DNA of 9,294 bases from an uncultured Verrucomicrobiales bacterium (GTDB taxonomy: Bacteria > Verrucomicrobiota > Verrucomicrobiia > Verrucomicrobiales > Akkermansiaceae): positions 1-9,294 of the forward strand of contig CALABM010000105.1 in the NCBI GenBank assembly GCA_937885815.1, read 5' to 3'. The translations under genes were made by a program, and so were the position numbers. The notes under the pieces are model-generated. The model saw only the letters and a program-made list of their open reading frames with translations. It did no database searches and had not been told where the DNA came from. Shown piece by piece: positions 5,615-9,294 of the stretch; position 1 is the stretch's first letter; every line of letters begins with the position of its first letter.

Positions 5615-6637
5615 TTATTCTCCCAGACTGGGCAACTCCATCTGGCGATCAAAGTCGGATTTGAAAAGTCTGTCCTGGGTTACTCTGTACTTTTCAAACT
5701 CGTTTTCGGCGTGTTCCTTGGCAATTTCGGCAGATATTCCGCCGGCATCTTGCAGAAGCTCCCGGTCATCAGCTTGCAGGATGCGGTCTAAATGACGAGC
5801 CCAATCTTCCATCGTCATGGGAATCTGGCGTTTGGCGCGGTTCTCGGCCAAGTCAAGATAAGCGCTAACAATACGGCCGAGCTCTTCCAATTCATTTTCT
5901 TTCAGGTAGTTTTTTGCTACTACTACATCCGTCTTGACAATTTTACCATGCGGAGCCTTTTCCCAAGTTGTCAGCCCCATATGCTCCACCTCAGCATCTG
6001 CACGTTCCATAATCAGCTCAGCAGCGGTATGCCCATGGACAGCATAATGAAGCTTATTTTGAACCTTAGTATAAAAAGCTCGGGTTTCAAGAGCGTGCGC
6101 ATCGTAATCCATGCTGGTGGCATATATATCTGTAATCTTCTGGTAGAAGCGGCGCTCGCTGAGGCGAATCTCGCGAATCTCTGCCAGCAGGTGCTCAAAG
6201 TAATCCTGCCCCAGGAACTTGCCGTTCTCCATACGCTTGCGGTCGAGCACATAGCCACGAATAGCAAAATCTCTCAACACCGCTGTGGCCCATTGACGAA
6301 ATTGTGTAGCCCGCTTACTATTGACTCTGTAGCCTACGGCTATGATAACATCAAGGTTGTAGTATTCCAAGCGTCGGCTTACCTTGCGAGCCCCCTCGTT
6401 TCGAACTGTCAAGAAATCCTTGACGGTTGCTTCTCGGCTTAACTCCTCCTCCTCGTATATGTTGAGTATATGCGAACTGATATTTTGCTTTGTCGTACCA
6501 TATAACTCGGCAAGCATCTGCTGAGTCAGCCATACAGTATCATCTTCAAGACGTACTTCTATGCCCTCCGCGTCGCCTTGCATGGCGAAGATTAGGAACT
6601 CTGCTGTACTATTACGAATCTGTTGTTTATCTTGCAT
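5615..6637 (-). CDS. RhuM family protein
   Basis: This is an intact RhuM-family protein of about 340 residues (Virulence_RhuM domain), named after a Salmonella SPI-3 gene whose biochemical role is unknown. The N-terminal half carries the Bro-N/KilA-like DNA-binding signature: VWLTQQMLAELYGTTKQNIS (35-54) with SHILNIYEEEEL, then YYNLDVIIAVGYRVNSKRAT (92-111) and QFRQWA. The C-terminal half is charged and mainly helical (DYFEHLLAEIREIRLSERRF; MTMEDWARHLDRILQADD), probably for oligomerisation. I chose ATG 6637. The frame is open from a TTG at 6655, but neither start has a Shine-Dalgarno. The promoter element at 6693-6732 lies upstream. The beta-lactamase gene follows after 30 bp. A decayed relative is at 3930-4222. 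A DNA-binding or regulatory role is inferred. Confidence 0.9.
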   Translation of the reverse strand: MQDKQQIRNSTAEFLIFAMQGDAEGIEVRLEDDTVWLTQQMLAELYGTTKQNISSHILNIYEEEELSREATVKDFLTVRNEGARKVSRRLEYYNLDVIIAVGYRVNSKRATQFRQWATAVLRDFAIRGYVLDRKRMENGKFLGQDYFEHLLAEIREIRLSERRFYQKITDIYATSMDYDAHALETRAFYTKVQNKLHYAVHGHTAAELIMERADAEVEHMGLTTWEKAPHGKIVKTDVVVAKNYLKENELEELGRIVSAYLDLAENRAKRQIPMTMEDWARHLDRILQADDRELLQDAGGISAEIAKEHAENEFEKYRVTQDRLFKSDFDRQMELPSLGE

Positions 6638-6692
6638 GGTATGAATATAAAGCAACCGGAAACGAGAGGAATAAGGCTCACTACCGCACTCG

Positions 6693-6732
6693 CATTATAC
6701 CTCTTATCCGATTTTTTTCCAGCATAAAATGC
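6693..6732 (-). promoter_or_regulatory. promoter element upstream of RhuM gene
   Basis: On the minus strand the order is GCATTTTATGC (a palindrome, 6722-6732), GGAAAAAAA, CGGATAAGAGG and a perfect TATAAT (6694-6699). The start of transcription would be near 6687, giving a leader of about 50 nt. The whole 40-bp block recurs at 9065-9104 with 33 of 40 positions identical. Confidence 0.6.
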
Positions 6733-6788
6733 CCCTGCTATCATTCTAAAGATTTCATGCTAGTGGTCAGAACGGGTCATCGGATTTA

Positions 6789-7808
6789 CTAAAATCGAGG
6801 GTATTCTCTATCGAAGCGTTCTGTATCATAAAAATGCCCCCATTTCTTACAATAGTCCCGCAGTTTATAGTCCAGAGATTTGTTTATCTCGCTCGATTCT
6901 TTCATTAATGTGAGAGCCTCCTGTCTGAAACTTTGCATGTCTCTGTCGGTGGTATACACGGGGGTAAACACCAAGTCCGGATCTACTGCCAGCATTCGTC
7001 GCACGGTTTTCAGACTGAAGATAAAATCACTGTAAAAATAGCGCATTGTCGGTTTTTCGCCATTGTCGTTCCAATCGCATCGGATACCTTCGTAATAGAC
7101 CACATCTGCGGTCAACTGCTTAGCAAACGGCTTTGTAGTTACGATAGAGGTATTGCCAAAGTCCCTGAGAGAGAGGTGAAGGGGAATGGGCCAGATGCCT
7201 ACGTTGACATAGGGTGGGAATCCCGATTGTTCGTAATCTGGTAATATAGGATTACGGTAAATATAGAACTCTCCCGGTTTTGTGGCTGGGGTATTGTTTG
7301 TTGACATCAGACGCACAGGATTAACCTGTGGTTTGTTCTGCCAGGAAAGCTGTTCCAGCACATCATAGAGAGTATTATTCACCACCATGGTTGTTTCCGA
7401 GGCATGCACCCGGAAGAGTGGTGGAGGGGATTGCTTTTTGTTGACACCGCATACCCGCAAGAAGTACTCTTTAGCAGGAATAAGTTTGTCTTCTTCCTGC
7501 AGCAGCACATCCGGTCGTTTCGTTTTGGATATCGGTTCTTTGTACAGGTATGACTCAACGTCTACATAATAACGCATGATATTGGCGTATTTCCTCATAA
7601 ATGTGTAACTTTGCACATAGCGGAAGTAGCCATAAGGAATACAGCCCATATCCAGTACCTGCCGGTCTTTCTGAACGATATTTCCTGACAGAATCAAATC
7701 ATCCATGGGCGGCATGATATCAATTCCCTCTACCTTGTGCAAGAGAGAACGGGTAGGGGGGAGGAAAATTATTGATTGTATGAGAGCGGCCTCCGGTATT
7801 CCGGACAA
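6789..7808 (-). CDS. hypothetical protein
   Basis: I do not recognise this 300-340 residue protein. It is rich in aromatic residues (YGYFRYVQSYTFMRKYANIM; WPIPLHLSLRDFG; YYEGIRCDWNDNGEKP; MRYFYSDFIFSL) and ends with a basic-aromatic tail (DYCKKWGHFYDTERFDREY). No strong signal peptide is seen in the ATG-started form. The frame opens with TTG at 7808, whose first ~30 residues include AALIQSIIFLPP. ATG 7715, preceded by GAGGGA (7725-7730) at about 10 nt, is a credible alternative giving 308 residues. No nearby terminator is seen after the TAG at 6789. Its left neighbour is the RhuM promoter region. The frame is long and uninterrupted, in a region otherwise full of broken genes, which suggests selection. 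Confidence 0.65.
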   Translation of the reverse strand: MSGIPEAALIQSIIFLPPTRSLLHKVEGIDIMPPMDDLILSGNIVQKDRQVLDMGCIPYGYFRYVQSYTFMRKYANIMRYYVDVESYLYKEPISKTKRPDVLLQEEDKLIPAKEYFLRVCGVNKKQSPPPLFRVHASETTMVVNNTLYDVLEQLSWQNKPQVNPVRLMSTNNTPATKPGEFYIYRNPILPDYEQSGFPPYVNVGIWPIPLHLSLRDFGNTSIVTTKPFAKQLTADVVYYEGIRCDWNDNGEKPTMRYFYSDFIFSLKTVRRMLAVDPDLVFTPVYTTDRDMQSFRQEALTLMKESSEINKSLDYKLRDYCKKWGHFYDTERFDREYPRF

Positions 7809-8050
7809 AGCAAATCGCGGAGAGGTGCGCGGAAAAACGGCAAGTGGAAAGTTATACTCCTTATGCGTTAGGGGGCACGCCTTAGTTCGGAATAAAAGCT
7901 ATGACTGAATCGTTAAAATGCGCTTTGTCTGAGTTGTAGCACAAACTCAGCATTAACGGCCTTTTATGCAATTTTTCTTTTAGACTGGCTTCCAAAACTA
8001 TGGCAGAGGCACTGTGCGTGTGGCTACATCCAAGGATCCTAGAACAAAAA
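7809..8050. other. intergenic stretch with small hairpin
   Basis: No gene is supported here. The stretch holds the possible -10 region at 7851-7867 and a hairpin CTGAGTT (7929-7935) / AACTCAG (7944-7950) around 8 bases. Behind it are T-rich bases, but not close enough for a clear terminator. Confidence 0.4.
7851..7867 (-). promoter_or_regulatory. possible -10 region of the 6789-7808 gene
   Basis: The minus strand has CGCATAAGGAGTATAAC. It resembles the -10 regions of the RhuM promoter (CGGATAAGAGGTATAAT) and of the 8138-8956 gene (CGAATAAGCGCCATAAT). No convincing -35 box is seen, and the GCATTTTATGC palindrome is absent here. Confidence 0.3.
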
Positions 8051-8076
8051 TCCCCGTGCCTGAAAAGGTGCGGGGA
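8051..8076 (-). terminator. intrinsic terminator of the 8138-8956 gene
   Basis: TCCCCGTGCCT and AGGTGCGGGGA form an 11-bp stem with two wobble pairs and a GAAA tetraloop. On the minus strand it is followed by TTTTTGTTCT. It stands 61 bp behind the stop of the 8138-8956 gene. Confidence 0.8.
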
Positions 8077-8137
8077 AGTTGTTTTGGTGTGTCCGGACTC
8101 TAACCTGAGATAAGCGGTGGTTAGTGGTTCCTATAGC

Positions 8138-8956
8138 TTATGGTTGGGCAAGGCTGCTAATTCGAATCCCGATGTCTCCGGTGTTTAAAACTGCTGGTTC
8201 TATCTTGTAAAACTCTTTCGTATTGTCTTTAAACTGATAAATACCTGCTTCTAAAGGTATATTCTCTAGTACCATTTCATCAAGAATGAATCTAAACGGT
8301 AAGTACAAGCGTATATATTCATGTTCAGTCGCCATGACTTCTTCCAGCATTTCTTCCGTTGTACAGGCGTGCAACCATGTTGCGTGAGGTTGTTCATAAT
8401 CAAAGTGTCGCGTTTTAGGTAAGACATACTCCACCTCATGCACTCCGAAATCATGTAGGCCTCGAGATGTATATGTTAAGCAACCATCCTCAGAAAGGGA
8501 AAACTTTGTTCCTGCAAGATTGAGCGAATTAAAAAAAGCAGTTCTATGGAATTGCATATATGCAAACGACATAAATTGTACGCCTACAGCTTTCTGGTAA
8601 AGAGCAGCCATAGGCACAATCATATCCCAAGCTCTTTCCACATTCCGTTTGGGAGTACCATCTATTTCTCTCGTAAGTTCTGCATAGGAATCGTGTGACA
8701 GGATTTCTTCTTTTTGCTGAGGCGTGAGAATCGTGCCATCCAGCAGAGCGCTTAGTTTTTCCTTGTCCCATGAGCCTTTGTGAAACTTGATATCTGAGCA
8801 CGGGGAATAATAATCCAGCCAACGCTCCGGAATGCCGTCACAATCTTTGAAAAACACCCGGGCTACGAATGTGGTGGGTGTAGCTGCTATTGTGGGGAGT
8901 TCCACCGATGCACTGAGGGATTGAAGCTTGTGATACTTTGGTTTATTATCTGCCAT
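8138..8956 (-). CDS. hypothetical protein
   Basis: I do not recognise this 272-residue protein. It has no signal peptide or membrane segment and is probably cytoplasmic. The N-terminal part has ARVFFKDCDGIPERWLDYYS and a helical stretch LTPQQKEEILSHDSYAELTR. The middle has MIVPMAALYQKAVGVQFMSF. The end is beta-rich (PLEAGIYQFKD, EFYKIEPAVLN, GIRISSLAQP). ATG 8956 has a short AAGG just before it. The gene has its own promoter element (9065-9104), a folded leader (9001-9049) and a terminator (8051-8076), so it is a self-contained unit. The promoter element is shared with the RhuM gene, which suggests common control. Confidence 0.7.
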   Translation of the reverse strand: MADNKPKYHKLQSLSASVELPTIAATPTTFVARVFFKDCDGIPERWLDYYSPCSDIKFHKGSWDKEKLSALLDGTILTPQQKEEILSHDSYAELTREIDGTPKRNVERAWDMIVPMAALYQKAVGVQFMSFAYMQFHRTAFFNSLNLAGTKFSLSEDGCLTYTSRGLHDFGVHEVEYVLPKTRHFDYEQPHATWLHACTTEEMLEEVMATEHEYIRLYLPFRFILDEMVLENIPLEAGIYQFKDNTKEFYKIEPAVLNTGDIGIRISSLAQP

Positions 8957-9000
8957 GGCCTTATTTTATGATGTTGGTTATGCTGCAGTATTCGATATTG

Positions 9001-9049
9001 CTTAGGGGGTGGTGTGCATGCGGGCACCTGTCAGGGTATCGCCCCTAAG
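9001..9049 (-). promoter_or_regulatory. folded 5' leader of the 8138-8956 gene
   Basis: CTTAGGGG (9042-9049 read on minus) pairs exactly with CCCCTAAG (9001-9008 read on minus). Inside, GGG-CGATA-CCC competes with or stacks beside GGTG...CACC. The fold begins about 10 nt after the predicted transcription start and ends 44 nt before the ATG. It matches no riboswitch class I can name. Confidence 0.4.
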
Positions 9050-9064
9050 ATGAATTCTTGCTTA

Positions 9065-9104
9065 CATTATGGCGCTTATTCGTTAATTTTCCAGCATAAA
9101 ATGC
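9065..9104 (-). promoter_or_regulatory. promoter element upstream of the 8138-8956 gene
   Basis: On the minus strand the order is GCATTTTATGC, GGAAAA, CGAATAAGCGC and CATAAT (9066-9071). It has the same order and spacing as 6693-6732. Transcription would start near 9059, leaving a leader of about 100 nt. Confidence 0.5.
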
Positions 9105-9125
9105 ATGAGGGATAATTATCACCAT

Positions 9126-9150
9126 ACGTGTCCCAAGATTTGGGACACGT
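9126..9150. repeat. perfect 11-bp palindrome
   Basis: ACGTGTCCCAA (9126-9136), GAT, TTGGGACACGT (9140-9150). Perfect arms with a three-base centre suit an operator or a short hairpin. It is followed by two TTTACGATTT repeats (from about 9154 and 9168) rather than a clean T-tract. Confidence 0.7.
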
Positions 9151-9264
9151 GTATTTACGATTTTTGATTTACGATTTCGAATTAAGGATTAGCGGCTAAC
9201 GCCGGATATTGGATAACTGAACGCCTGCTGCCGATGGTCAGGTTCGTGATACCCCTGCGCAGAA

Positions 9265-9294
9265 ATGAAAGCAGAATACGCTGACTATATGTCG
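9265..9294 (+). CDS. possible gene start cut by the window edge
   Basis: ATG 9265 opens MKAEYADYMS and stays open to the last base. There is no Shine-Dalgarno. Ten codons cannot identify a gene; the palindrome at 9126-9150 lies 115 bp upstream. Confidence 0.2.
   Translation, partial: MKAEYADYMS

Noticed and set aside
5792..6442. Plus-strand open frame of 216 codons
   Set aside because: It lies entirely antisense to the RhuM gene, whose protein is clearly recognisable.
4214..7937. 14-bp direct repeat TTTGTCTGAGTTGT at 4214 and 7924
   Set aside because: A single 14-bp match in 9.3 kb is not far from chance, and the flanks do not agree.

Overview
This window looks like a decayed accessory region of a gut-type bacterium. 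The RHS-repeat remnant at about 1255-1795 reads like the RHS proteins I associate with Akkermansia (Verrucomicrobiota). That is recalled family resemblance, not a database result, so the taxon is a moderate-confidence inference. Most genes are short, many are broken, and several are remnants of mobile or toxin-like families.

Left part (1-2034), + strand. A consensus-like promoter precedes an unrecognised three-helix membrane protein (129-719). A 45-residue small gene with a one-base insertion follows (742-880), then a hairpin. Next is a stretch that may hold minus-strand coding debris (about 997-1262). An RHS fragment with a frameshift and a nonsense codon follows, fused to the C-terminal end of an IS3-family transposase that itself carries two stops and one frameshift.

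Middle (2035-4720). A nested inverted repeat (2050-2151) is followed by a membrane-anchored unknown protein broken at a run of five G (2283-2916). A strong bidirectional terminator separates it from a convergent GIY-YIG-type protein (3214-3870, minus). A remnant of a RhuM-type gene (about 3930-4222, +) and a truncated winged-helix C-terminal domain (4295-4562, minus) follow. The winged-helix remnant is bracketed by two 31-bp palindromic elements (4254-4284 and 4638-4668), each carrying two TGTATACA boxes exactly 21 bp apart.

Right part (4721-9294), all minus strand. A class A beta-lactamase (4721-5584) lies 30 bp downstream of an intact RhuM-family gene (5615-6637), so the two probably share a transcript. 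Upstream are two unrecognised genes (6789-7808 and 8138-8956). The RhuM gene and the 8138-8956 gene have a shared 40-bp upstream element containing a GCATTTTATGC palindrome and a TATAAT-like box. The 8138-8956 gene also has a folded leader (9001-9049).

The most interesting signals are the paired TGTATACA elements, the shared promoter element of RhuM and the 8138-8956 gene, and the RhuM/beta-lactamase gene pair. No complete tRNA, rRNA, CRISPR array or intact transposase was seen.
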